From DQTL01 sp964396505 (GTDB lineage Bacteria > Bacteroidota > Bacteroidia > Flavobacteriales > Flavobacteriaceae): a stretch of 17,124 bases of DNA. The notes below the pieces were generated by a model. It was given only the letters and a program-made list of their open reading frames with translations. It did not search any database and had not been told where the DNA came from. Shown here piece by piece: positions 6,290-13,618 of this stretch (positions are counted from its first letter, which is position 1; every line of letters starts with the position of its first letter). The position numbers were made by a program, and so were the translations under genes. Where the stretch lies: positions 1-17,124 of the forward strand of contig CAYNFJ010000042.1 in assembly GCA_964396505.1 (NCBI GenBank), read 5' to 3'.

Positions 6290-7207
6290 TCAGGAAATTT
6301 CGAATGTATTTCCTTCAACACACAACAAGGTGTTTTGAAACTCTTGTTGTGCTTCTTTTTGAAATGCTTTAATATCTTTGTATCTATTGGAATAATGTCC
6401 TAAAATTAACAATTTGACGCCGGCTGCTTTGGCTATCTTTCCGGCTTGAAGTGCCGTGCTGTGCCCTGTAATATGGGCTAATTCCAATCGATCTTCTAAA
6501 AAAGTAGCTTCGTGATAAAGCAAATCTGTATTTTTAATAATCTTAATAATTGCCGGATTATAAGAGGTATCACTACAATAAGCATAACTCAAAGGCTTGG
6601 GAGGATCCAGTGTCAATACCTCATTCTTTAGGACTGTCCCGTCTTTTAAAATAAAATCTTTTCCTTTTTTTAGATTGTGGTAATCGCAAACCTCTATTTC
6701 CGGATATTTTTCTACCGTTTTAATGTTCAGTTTTCTCAAGGATTCTTTTTCTTGAAACAAAAAACCATTGGTATATACTCTGTGTTTTAAGGGGATTGTA
6801 GATACTCTTACCTTTTTATCTTCAAATATCAATTCACTTTTTGTAGAAACCAATTCGTGAAAAACAAGCTTATATGCTACCCGTGTTTGAGAGACCTGTA
6901 ATTGTAATTCAATGATTTCCTTCAATCCTTTTGGCCCGTAGATATGAAGGTCACTCTCACGATTCAAAAGGCCAAAACTGGAGATTAAACCTATCAAACC
7001 AAAAAAATGATCGCCGTGTAAATGAGATATAAAAATATGTTTAATCTTGGAGAAACCCACTTTGTATTTACGCATTTGAACCTGCGTTCCTTCCCCACAA
7101 TCTATCAGAAAATGATGATTTTTAATCTGTAATACTTGTGAAGTAGGATGTGCATTAACTCTAGGAGTAGCAGAATGACAACCTAAAATAGTTAACTGAA
7201 AGCTCAT
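6290..7207 (-). CDS. rnz: Ribonuclease Z
   Basis: A metallo-beta-lactamase-fold endonuclease that cuts tRNA precursors at the 3' side of the discriminator base. The full length of 305 residues fits the short-form RNase Z. Zinc-binding residues are visible: the SHLHGDH motif with H62, H64, D66 and H67, H142 in PLKHRV, D213 in YCSDTSY and H271 in LGHYSNRY. The AHITGHSTALQAG segment (244-256) is also typical. Its ATG overlaps the TGA of the frame running upstream into the assembly gap (ATGA), implying translational coupling with that gene. It is the last gene of the run beginning at pyrR and is convergent with folE. Confidence 0.96.
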   Translation of the reverse strand: MSFQLTILGCHSATPRVNAHPTSQVLQIKNHHFLIDCGEGTQVQMRKYKVGFSKIKHIFISHLHGDHFFGLIGLISSFGLLNRESDLHIYGPKGLKEIIELQLQVSQTRVAYKLVFHELVSTKSELIFEDKKVRVSTIPLKHRVYTNGFLFQEKESLRKLNIKTVEKYPEIEVCDYHNLKKGKDFILKDGTVLKNEVLTLDPPKPLSYAYCSDTSYNPAIIKIIKNTDLLYHEATFLEDRLELAHITGHSTALQAGKIAKAAGVKLLILGHYSNRYKDIKAFQKEAQQEFQNTLLCVEGNTFEIS

Positions 7208-7361
7208 TTGGCAACCAGTCGTTTTGAGATNNNNNNNNNNNNNNNNNNNNNNNNNNNNNNNNNNNNNNNNNNNNNNNNNNNNNNNNNNNNNNNNNNNNNN
7301 NNNNNNNNNNNNNNNNNNNNNNNNNNNNNNCTAAAAGCACAAAAAGTAGTTTTTTCATCAT
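7204..7361 (-). CDS. Gap-interrupted gene, probable secreted protein
   Basis: Two ends of a gene, or of two genes, flank 100 Ns. The left-reading start is at 7361: MMKKLLFVLL, a typical beginning of an export signal, 22 nt after the STAS-like gene. On the far side, the frame whose TGA overlaps the rnz ATG ends ISKRLVAK. This resembles the end of type IX secretion (type A) sorting domains, which often finish with a short basic-hydrophobic stretch such as KKLIVK. If both ends are one gene, its product would be exported by Sec and then through the outer membrane. The body lies in the gap, so neither length nor function can be given. The frame that reads straight through the N run (ending FRLSFCYS) depends on the placeholder length and is not reliable. 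Confidence 0.5.
7231..7330. other. Assembly gap, 100 Ns
   Basis: Exactly 100 Ns, which is normally a scaffolding placeholder and not a measured distance. The true size is unknown and may be much larger. It falls between the STAS-like gene and rnz and removes most of a coding region. Confidence 0.99.
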
Positions 7362-7383
7362 ATCAGGGGTTTATTAGTAATGA

Positions 7384-7719
7384 TTAAAATCCTAAATCTC
7401 TGGTAATTTCATCCATTTCAATAATATCTAATGCTTCCAACATCGTGGGTACTACAACCATCTCATCAGGAAGCTTGTCAAAGTTAACACCCTTTGCAAT
7501 AATTACAAAACTGGTTGTAGCATCCAGATGTGCTTTGGCAATATTCAAAAATACTAAAATTTCTGAAACAGAAGCAATGGTTCTGTCACTTAAATCTACA
7601 ATTATATTTTTGGATAAAAAATCAGGATAATTTTTACTGAAATCTTTGAAAAAATCAGTCAAATTCTCTTGTTTCGGTCCTACAATAATGTTTTTCTCTT
7701 TGTTCATAATTTCAAACAT
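7384..7719 (-). CDS. Small STAS-like protein of the pyr-rnz cluster
   Basis: A 111-residue soluble protein with no signal peptide or membrane segment. The central part, NIIVDLSDRTIASVSEI followed by an alpha-helical stretch and then SFVIIAKGV, has the strand-helix-strand pattern of STAS domains (anti-sigma-factor antagonist fold). The end is acidic with the sequence EITRDLGF. I know of no characterised relative; database entries for similar proteins next to rnz may carry the name ribonuclease Z by transfer, but it has no HxHxDH motif and cannot be that enzyme. ATG at 7719 is 2 nt after the pyrB stop; a second ATG at 7707 is possible. Cotranscription with pyrB and rnz is clear from spacing; its function is unknown. 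Confidence 0.85.
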   Translation of the reverse strand: MFEIMNKEKNIIVGPKQENLTDFFKDFSKNYPDFLSKNIIVDLSDRTIASVSEILVFLNIAKAHLDATTSFVIIAKGVNFDKLPDEMVVVPTMLEALDIIEMDEITRDLGF

Positions 7720-7721
7720 AG

Positions 7722-8654
7722 CTATGCGTGTTTTATCTGTTGTGCCAATAAATATACTACCGCCATTCTGGTGGCAACCCCATTTTCTACTTGATCCAGA
7801 ATGATAGATTGTCCGGAATCTGCAACCTCACTTGTAATTTCTACACCACGATTTATGGGACCCGGATGCATAATTACAATTTCCTTGCCAAGTTTACTTA
7901 ATAGATGTGCATCTACCCCATATAGTTGCGTGTATTCTCGTGTAGATGGAAAATATTTTACATCCATACGTTCGTGTTGAACACGTAATATATTAGCCAC
8001 ATCGCACCAACGGAGGGCATCTATCAATTTATATTCGACTAAAACGCCTAATTTTTCAATATATTTTGGTATTAATGAAGGAGGTCCGCAAACCATTACC
8101 TCAGCCTCTAGTAGTTGCAAAGCATAGATATTGGACAGGGCTACTCTGGAATGGAGAATATCGCCGACAATAACGACTTTTTTACCTGCTAAATTTCCTA
8201 ATTTTTCACGAATGGAATAGGTGTCTAAAATAGCTTGTGTAGGATGTTCATGTGTGCCGTCGCCGGCGTTGATAATTTTGGCGTTCACGTGTTGTGATAA
8301 GAAGGTTGCAGCTCCCACATTAGGATGTCGCATAACCACCATATCTACCTTCATCGCCAGAATATTATTGACTGTATCTATAAGTGTTTCTCCTTTTTTG
8401 ACCGATGATTGACTTGCCGAAAAATTAATCACATCGGCAGAAAGTCGTTTTTCGGCTAATTCAAAAGACAATTTGGTACGGGTGCTATTTTCAAAAAAAA
8501 GATTGGCAATAGTAATATCCCTCAACGACGGAACCTTCTTAATAGGACGATTAATAACTTCTTTAAAATGATCGGCTGTTTCAAAAATCAATTCTAAATC
8601 CGATTTTTTTAAATTTTTTATGCCTAATAGATGTTGGACACTTAATGCTTTCAT
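7722..8654 (-). CDS. pyrB: Aspartate carbamoyltransferase catalytic chain
   Basis: Condenses carbamoyl phosphate with aspartate to N-carbamoyl-aspartate, the first committed step of pyrimidine synthesis. The 310-residue chain carries FFENSTRTKLSFE (53-65; the S-T-R-T carbamoyl-phosphate site at 57-60), the SSVKKGET loop (83-90), GTHEHPTQ (133-140) and MHPGPINRG (262-270). It matches the class that acts as a catalytic trimer without a PyrI regulatory chain, as in Bacillus; no pyrI is seen here, though it could lie elsewhere. It starts 3 nt after pyrR and is followed 2 nt later by the STAS-like gene, so it sits inside a tight operon with no room for a regulatory RNA of its own. Confidence 0.97.
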   Translation of the reverse strand: MKALSVQHLLGIKNLKKSDLELIFETADHFKEVINRPIKKVPSLRDITIANLFFENSTRTKLSFELAEKRLSADVINFSASQSSVKKGETLIDTVNNILAMKVDMVVMRHPNVGAATFLSQHVNAKIINAGDGTHEHPTQAILDTYSIREKLGNLAGKKVVIVGDILHSRVALSNIYALQLLEAEVMVCGPPSLIPKYIEKLGVLVEYKLIDALRWCDVANILRVQHERMDVKYFPSTREYTQLYGVDAHLLSKLGKEIVIMHPGPINRGVEITSEVADSGQSIILDQVENGVATRMAVVYLLAQQIKHA

Positions 8655-8657
8655 TGA

Positions 8658-9203
8658 TTAATTTGATTTTGGAATAACATATACCGCATCACCCGATGCT
8701 TTATCGCCCCATTTAACTTGTACTTTTTCATCGTTAAAAGCATCTACTTGTTTGCCTTTGTAGGTCGGCTGAATAGGTAGGCTTCTACTAAAACGTCTAT
8801 CAATCAGGACTAACAATTCTATTTCAGAGGGTCTTCCATAGGATTCTATAGCTGTTAGGGCTGCCCGTACACTACGCCCTGTAAAAAGCACATCATCTAT
8901 CAATACGACTTTTTTGCCTTCTAAGACCACATTTATAGCAGTCGTATTGGCTCGCAACGGTTCATCTCTTCTTCTAAAATCATCTCGGTAAAATGTGATA
9001 TCCAACTGTCCGGTTGCCGGTTGTTCAATTTGGTATTCTGATTGTAAGATAGATACAATTCTATCCAACACATCAATACCTCTAGGCTGAATTCCTATTA
9101 GCACCGTGTCTAAGAAAGACCCGTGGTTTTCAATGAGTTGACAAGTCAAGCGATGCAGGATAATATCTATTTGTTTGGCTCCTATTAATAATTTATTACC
9201 CAT
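8658..9203 (-). CDS. pyrR: PyrR: pyrimidine regulator / uracil phosphoribosyltransferase
   Basis: A type I phosphoribosyltransferase of 181 residues. The PRPP loop VVLIDDVLFTGRS is at 99-111, and GIQPRG (37-42) and the DITFYRDDF segment (68-76) are typical of PyrR. The expected activity is uracil plus PRPP to UMP; in Firmicutes the protein also binds pyr mRNA and promotes attenuation. Here the gene is first in the operon. Its -7 box (9226-9233) implies a 5' UTR of about 16 nt and the gap to pyrB is 3 nt, so no attenuator can be present in either place. Hence the enzymatic role is better supported than RNA regulation in this operon. Confidence 0.93.
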   Translation of the reverse strand: MGNKLLIGAKQIDIILHRLTCQLIENHGSFLDTVLIGIQPRGIDVLDRIVSILQSEYQIEQPATGQLDITFYRDDFRRRDEPLRANTTAINVVLEGKKVVLIDDVLFTGRSVRAALTAIESYGRPSEIELLVLIDRRFSRSLPIQPTYKGKQVDAFNDEKVQVKWGDKASGDAVYVIPKSN

Positions 9204-9225
9204 ATCATTTCAACTTGATTGGTAA

Positions 9226-9233
9226 CAAAATTA
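9226..9233 (-). promoter_or_regulatory. -7 promoter box of the pyrR operon
   Basis: TAATTTTG on the minus strand matches TAnnTTTG and ends 22 nt before the pyrR ATG. No clear -33 TTTG. A palindrome CCAAAAGTTTTGG lies further upstream at 9266-9278, just behind the serine hydrolase stop; it could be an operator or chance. Confidence 0.5.
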
Positions 9234-9282
9234 ATCTTTTTTTTAAAGGACTTTACACCCCAATACCAAAAGTTTTGGACAA

Positions 9283-10347
9283 TCAATTGTTAATAACTGC
9301 ATTGATTTTTTGCCATAAAACAGTATCAAAACCGGAAACGGACAACTCTTCTTCTTGGGCACTTTCTCCCATTCTTACAATAACTAAATTTTGACTGGGA
9401 ACCACATATATTTTTTGGTCATTTTTTCCCAAAGCGGCAATTAAATCAGTTGGTGCCGTAGGAATCAATTCCGATTGAAAAGAGATTTGAGATTGTGGCA
9501 ACATATAACTATTTTTACCATTTAACCACCACAAATAGCCATACGAAGGATTGTAGTTTTGAGAGGTATTTAACATCGCTTGATAATAATTCATATCATT
9601 CAGGATAGGTGTCGTATTCCATTTGGCTTGATTTAAAATCAACAAGCCAAAACGCGCCATACTTCTCGTGGTACTCCAATATACACTATTATAACCCGAT
9701 TGAAACCAGACACCATCCATACCAATTCTATCCCTGATTTTTTCATTGAAATAATCTTTAAAATCTTGTGAAACTGCTTGTGTAACCACATCTTGTAATA
9801 ATGTATAAGGGGCATTGTGATAGGCCCATCGCATACCGGCATCTGCTTTGTACTGCAAACAAACCGGATCGGTACAAGAAAAGATCAAATCGTTTAATCC
9901 GGTAGTCATGGTGAGTTGATGTGTAATGGTAATCCGGTTTTCTTGAGTAAGGGTTTCGTTTGTCCAAGCATTTCCTAAGTAATCAGAAGTTTTATCTTCA
10001 ATAGACAAGTACCCCTCTTGTTGTGCAATACCGACAGTCAAGGCGGTTAAGGTTTTACCTGCAGATGCCCAATACCAGTTGGCATTTTGTGAATGTCCGT
10101 TAAAATAGCGTTCAATTACTATTCGGCCATTTTTAAGTACAATAAAACCCTTGGTGCCTTTTTCTTCCAAATAGCTCACTAAATCTGCTAAATTCGCATT
10201 GTTATATCCGGCATCAGCCATACTCATGGTTTCCCACACACCGGAATTAATAGGCGGAAAATAAGGGGCTGTTTCCGTATGCACCGGTTTGTCAACACAG
10301 GACAATATACCTAGTAATACAGTCAATATTAACACTTTGTAATTCAT
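9283..10347 (-). CDS. Serine hydrolase lipoprotein, beta-lactamase class C family
   Basis: A 354-residue protein of the penicillin-binding-protein-like/S12 family. The N-terminus MNYKVLILTVLLGILSC is a lipoprotein signal with C17 as the lipidated cysteine. The S-x-x-K nucleophile motif is SAGK at 95-98 and the second motif Y-x-N is Y176-H-N178. After it come a helical lid and QKIYVVPSQNLVIVRMG, the family's strand containing the third motif in altered form. C158 and C163 (SCTDPVC) could form a disulfide, consistent with an extracytoplasmic site. Family members include esterases, peptidases and 6-aminohexanoate hydrolases as well as beta-lactamases, so the substrate cannot be named; resistance should not be assumed. 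It lies 61 nt after the SpoU gene and is not tightly coupled. Confidence 0.88.
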   Translation of the reverse strand: MNYKVLILTVLLGILSCVDKPVHTETAPYFPPINSGVWETMSMADAGYNNANLADLVSYLEEKGTKGFIVLKNGRIVIERYFNGHSQNANWYWASAGKTLTALTVGIAQQEGYLSIEDKTSDYLGNAWTNETLTQENRITITHQLTMTTGLNDLIFSCTDPVCLQYKADAGMRWAYHNAPYTLLQDVVTQAVSQDFKDYFNEKIRDRIGMDGVWFQSGYNSVYWSTTRSMARFGLLILNQAKWNTTPILNDMNYYQAMLNTSQNYNPSYGYLWWLNGKNSYMLPQSQISFQSELIPTAPTDLIAALGKNDQKIYVVPSQNLVIVRMGESAQEEELSVSGFDTVLWQKINAVINN

Positions 10348-10408
10348 GAGTCAGTAGGTTTAATCAGTTCGTATTAGACTTGTATTTTTGTAAAAGGTTT
10401 AATAGTAA

Positions 10409-11221
10409 TCAATTTTTTTGAATTGACAAACTCCGTTGGCGTACCGCTTCAAAGATTAGAATTCCCGTCGCAACAGATACATTCATAGAATCTATTTTAC
10501 CACGCATCGGAATCACAATATTTTGAGTAGCCTGTTCCAACCAAACTTCTGTTAGTCCCGTAGCTTCTGTACCTACTACAATAGCCGTTGCCGATGTATA
10601 ATCTTGCTCTAAATAATTTTCGGAAGTTTCTGTTAGGGCAGCACAAAAGATGGCTATATTTTTTGCTTTCAAAAAGGCTATAATTTCATCAGATGATGCC
10701 ATTGCAATTTGATTGGTAAAAACGCATCCCACACTAGAGCGGATGCTATTGGGATTGTATAAATCAGAAGTGGGGTTGGCGATAAGTACGGCATCTACAG
10801 ATGCAGCATCGGCAGTTCTGAGAATGGCGCCTATATTACCGGGTTTTTCAGGAGATTCAGCTACTAAAATAAGTGGATTTTCCTTTTCTAATTGAATACT
10901 ATCCAGCGTGTGATTTTTAGACCGTGCCAAGGTAATCACCCCTTCAGTACTATCGCGATACGCCAACTTGTGATATACTTCGAGTGAAATTTCAATGAGC
11001 TCAATTTCGGTCGAAATCATTTGCACTATTTTTTCAGCAGTGACAATATCAGGGACAAAAAGAACACATTCCAACTGATAAGCTCCTGCCACACATAATT
11101 CCAATTCACGAAATCCTTCAATAATAAATTGTCCCGTTTTTTTACGTTCACGGGATTTTTCTTTAAGCTTAATTAATTGCTTAATAAATTTATTCTGTGT
11201 ACTTGTAATGGCCTTTAGCAT
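10409..11221 (-). CDS. SpoU/TrmH-family RNA 2'-O-methyltransferase
   Basis: A SAM-dependent SPOUT methyltransferase acting on ribose 2'-OH of rRNA or tRNA. The 270 residues comprise an N-terminal substrate-binding domain (about 1-100; note KKTGQFIIEGFREL) and a knotted catalytic domain with motif 1 EKPGNIGAILRTAD (125-138), motif 2 VVGTEATGL (215-223) and motif 3 IPMRGKIDSMNVSVA (237-251). The layout is like RlmB and the TsnR group; the exact target nucleotide cannot be told. ATG at 11221 follows the ggt stop by 9 nt, so it is cotranscribed with ggt and probably acpH. Confidence 0.93.
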   Translation of the reverse strand: MLKAITSTQNKFIKQLIKLKEKSRERKKTGQFIIEGFRELELCVAGAYQLECVLFVPDIVTAEKIVQMISTEIELIEISLEVYHKLAYRDSTEGVITLARSKNHTLDSIQLEKENPLILVAESPEKPGNIGAILRTADAASVDAVLIANPTSDLYNPNSIRSSVGCVFTNQIAMASSDEIIAFLKAKNIAIFCAALTETSENYLEQDYTSATAIVVGTEATGLTEVWLEQATQNIVIPMRGKIDSMNVSVATGILIFEAVRQRSLSIQKN

Positions 11222-11230
11222 ACCTGATTC

Positions 11231-12958
11231 TTAATAACCAACAGCGGTATCATCGCCTCTAGGATCAGCCCCACCTTCTAGTTTTCCATCATTTCTTACC
11301 AAAATAGCATCGACCTTACCGATGACAACAGAATGACTTTCATCTATGGTATAGCCCTTATCTATCAATGTTTTTTTGGTAATACTATCAAAGCCTTTAG
11401 GCTCCATTTTAATCACATCGGGCAACCATTGATGGTGAAAACGGGCTTGAGAGACAGATTCTTGCATTCCCATCTTAAAATCAACCACATTTAGAATATT
11501 TTGTAATACAGAAGTGATAATCGTTGAACCACCCGGAGAACCGAGTACCATGACCAATTTGCCATTTTTTTGGACAATACTGGGCGACATAGAACTCAAC
11601 ATTCGTTTTTCAGGTGCAATGGCGTTGGCTTCAGCACCCACTAATCCAAACATATTGGGCACACCCGGTTTCGCACTAAAATCATCCATCTCATTATTTA
11701 AGAAGAAACCACCACCTGCAACATATACTTTTGAACCATACGCACCATTGAGTGTTGTGGTTACGGCAACTGCATTTCCATATTGATCAACAATAGAATA
11801 ATGGGTTGTTTCATTACTTTCATATCCGATGATTTTTCCATAAGAAATATCCGATGATTTGCCGGCAACATCCCAAGAAAAATCTGCCATTCTAGCTTTT
11901 AAATAATCGGGGTTGACCAGACTATCAACAGGGACATCAACAAAATCTATATCACCCAGATAATGGGATCTATCGGCAAATGCCCGACGTTCTGCTTCGG
12001 TTAATAATTGAATATATTTTGCAGAATTATGTGGATATTGTGCTATGTGATAAGGCTCTATACTCTTTAGAATCTGTGCGATACAAATACCGCCACTTGA
12101 GGGCAAAGTCATAGAGGTAATCGTATAATCTTTGTAGGTAAATTTAATGGGTTTACGCCATTTGGCTTTATATTTTTTTAGATCTTCCAGTGTAATGATT
12201 CCGCCTTTATTGGACAAGTAATTTACCAATATTTTGGCTGTTTCTCCTTGATAAAATTCATCTCTTCCGTGATCTCTAATACGTTCCAATGTCTTAGCAA
12301 GCTCAGGATACTTAATGGTATCTCCTGCTTTCCATTCCTTATCCAAAAGAATGGCTCTTTGATTCACTTCACCAAACAATTTGCGATAATGTGACAGTCT
12401 TCTGGCTTGTTTAGCAGTAACAACCACACCTCTTTTGGCCAAATCAATAGCCGGTTGGATCAAATCTGAAAAAGGCAAACTACCAAGTTTTTTATGCACT
12501 GCAAACAATCCGGCAACTGTCCCGGGTACACCCACAGCCAAGCCTCCTAATGTACTTTTTCCTTTGATTATAGCTCCATTTTCATCTAAGTACATGTCTT
12601 TGGTAGCGGCCATAGGTGCTTTCTCTCGATAATCCAGAGCTCCTGTTTGTCCGTTGGCAGTACGATACACCATAAAGCCTCCTCCTCCAATATTTCCGGC
12701 AAAAGGATACGCCACCGTAAGGGCTAAATCGGTTGCGATCATAGCATCAAAAGCATTCCCTCCTTTTTTTAGGATATTAATTCCTATTTGTGAGGCTTCT
12801 TTACGGGCGCTAACCACCATAGCGCTATCTGCCAAAAAACCGGTGTTCTTTTTCTTAGTAATTGTAGAATCCGGTGTTTGTTTACAAGAAATAAACATGA
12901 CAGTGACTAATACTACTGTACCGAGTATTCTAGAGATCGTGTTGTTTGTAGGTTTCAT
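11231..12958 (-). CDS. ggt: Gamma-glutamyltranspeptidase, lipoprotein form
   Basis: Hydrolyses or transfers the gamma-glutamyl group of glutathione and related peptides outside the cytoplasm. The 575-residue precursor starts with a lipoprotein signal ending MFISC (C25). Gamma-glutamate-binding R111 (DYREKAP), the conserved NIGGGGFM (89-96), and the self-cleavage site before T384 in SNETTHYS are visible; T384 becomes the N-terminal nucleophile of the small subunit. MDDFS (424-428), SSMSPS (455-460) and GSPGGS (473-478) complete the active site. The residue before the nucleophile is E383, where E. coli has glutamine. The start at 12958 overlaps the end of acpH by 29 nt; no other Met would keep the signal peptide intact. 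Confidence 0.96.
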   Translation of the reverse strand: MKPTNNTISRILGTVVLVTVMFISCKQTPDSTITKKKNTGFLADSAMVVSARKEASQIGINILKKGGNAFDAMIATDLALTVAYPFAGNIGGGGFMVYRTANGQTGALDYREKAPMAATKDMYLDENGAIIKGKSTLGGLAVGVPGTVAGLFAVHKKLGSLPFSDLIQPAIDLAKRGVVVTAKQARRLSHYRKLFGEVNQRAILLDKEWKAGDTIKYPELAKTLERIRDHGRDEFYQGETAKILVNYLSNKGGIITLEDLKKYKAKWRKPIKFTYKDYTITSMTLPSSGGICIAQILKSIEPYHIAQYPHNSAKYIQLLTEAERRAFADRSHYLGDIDFVDVPVDSLVNPDYLKARMADFSWDVAGKSSDISYGKIIGYESNETTHYSIVDQYGNAVAVTTTLNGAYGSKVYVAGGGFFLNNEMDDFSAKPGVPNMFGLVGAEANAIAPEKRMLSSMSPSIVQKNGKLVMVLGSPGGSTIITSVLQNILNVVDFKMGMQESVSQARFHHQWLPDVIKMEPKGFDSITKKTLIDKGYTIDESHSVVIGKVDAILVRNDGKLEGGADPRGDDTAVGY

Positions 12959-13550
12959 ATTGTTGGTCTAAAGTTTGTAAAATATCAAGTGAATAGGTTT
13001 GTAAGAGTGGAAAAAAAGCCAAAAAATCAGCTTCCAGCTGTTTATAATTCAGCTGTAAATCCTGAACTCCCAGGTGTAAAGGTACCAAATATTTTATTTT
13101 GGCTTCCATCCCTTGCAAAACTTCTGCTACTCCATCTATGGATTGACTCTTTATCAACCAATTATGTTTTAGTAAATACGCCGCTCTTTGCCTGGATTCA
13201 CTATCCAGAAACTTTTGTTTTTCTTGTAGTATTTTTAAAAAGTTTGATACAAAATTTGAAAGAGAAGTGGTATGATATAAGTGCCAATTCGTCGACAAAA
13301 AATGATCGTAAAAAATATCGACTAATACACCGGAATAATGACCATATTGTGGCGAAAGTCTCCTTTTACTTTGCTTTACCAACTCGTGTTGATCTGTAAA
13401 ACTATCTATATATCGATGTAATAAAATACCTTTTTGAATCTGAACGGGAAATTTTTCATACTGTTTTCCTTTGATGGCATCGCCCATAAAATTACCTACT
13501 TGTACATCCAAATCATTTCCGGATAAAAAAATATGTGCTAGATAATTCAT
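12930..13550 (-). CDS. acpH: ACP phosphodiesterase-like protein (AcpH/DUF479 family)
   Basis: The E. coli family member removes the 4'-phosphopantetheine arm from acyl carrier protein, an HD-like metal-dependent hydrolysis. The 206-residue protein begins MNYLAHIFLSG, the hallmark of the family, and continues with NFMGDAIKG (19-27), LLHRYIDSFTDQH (43-55) and VDIFYDHFLSTNW (77-89), which supply the conserved His and Asp residues. The E. coli protein is about 190 residues. It is soluble, without a signal. The ATG at 13550 lies only 17 nt beyond the dnaN terminator hairpin, so expression may depend on read-through or on a weak box (TACATTTA) immediately before the ATG. It overlaps ggt by 29 nt. 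Activity in Bacteroidota is inferred from family membership only. Confidence 0.88.
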   Translation of the reverse strand: MNYLAHIFLSGNDLDVQVGNFMGDAIKGKQYEKFPVQIQKGILLHRYIDSFTDQHELVKQSKRRLSPQYGHYSGVLVDIFYDHFLSTNWHLYHTTSLSNFVSNFLKILQEKQKFLDSESRQRAAYLLKHNWLIKSQSIDGVAEVLQGMEAKIKYLVPLHLGVQDLQLNYKQLEADFLAFFPLLQTYSLDILQTLDQQYETYKQHDL

Positions 13551-13563
13551 CGGTTAAATGTAC

Positions 13564-13594
13564 AAAAAAATCTATCCGAAAAACGGATAGATTT
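13564..13594 (-). terminator. Rho-independent terminator of dnaN
   Basis: On the minus strand AAATCTATCCG (13594-13584), loop TTTTT, then CGGATAGATTT (13578-13568), a perfect 11-bp stem followed by T residues to 13564. It begins 25 nt after the dnaN stop and is the strongest terminator in the window. Confidence 0.92.
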
Positions 13595-13618
13595 AAGATA
13601 TACATAAAAAAATTTTAA

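Noticed and set aside
6274..6300. Possible GAAATTT/AAATTTC hairpin as an rnz terminator
   Set aside because: Long loop, very AT-rich stem and no T tract in the right place on the minus strand.
7161..7361. Continuous frame through the N run
   Set aside because: The 100 Ns are a placeholder, so the frame across them has no meaning. The end that overlaps rnz by ATGA is the more credible C-terminus.
9266..9278. CCAAAAGTTTTGG palindrome as a terminator of the serine hydrolase gene
   Set aside because: The centre is a single base, the stem would be short, and no T run follows on the minus strand. It is left only as a possible operator.
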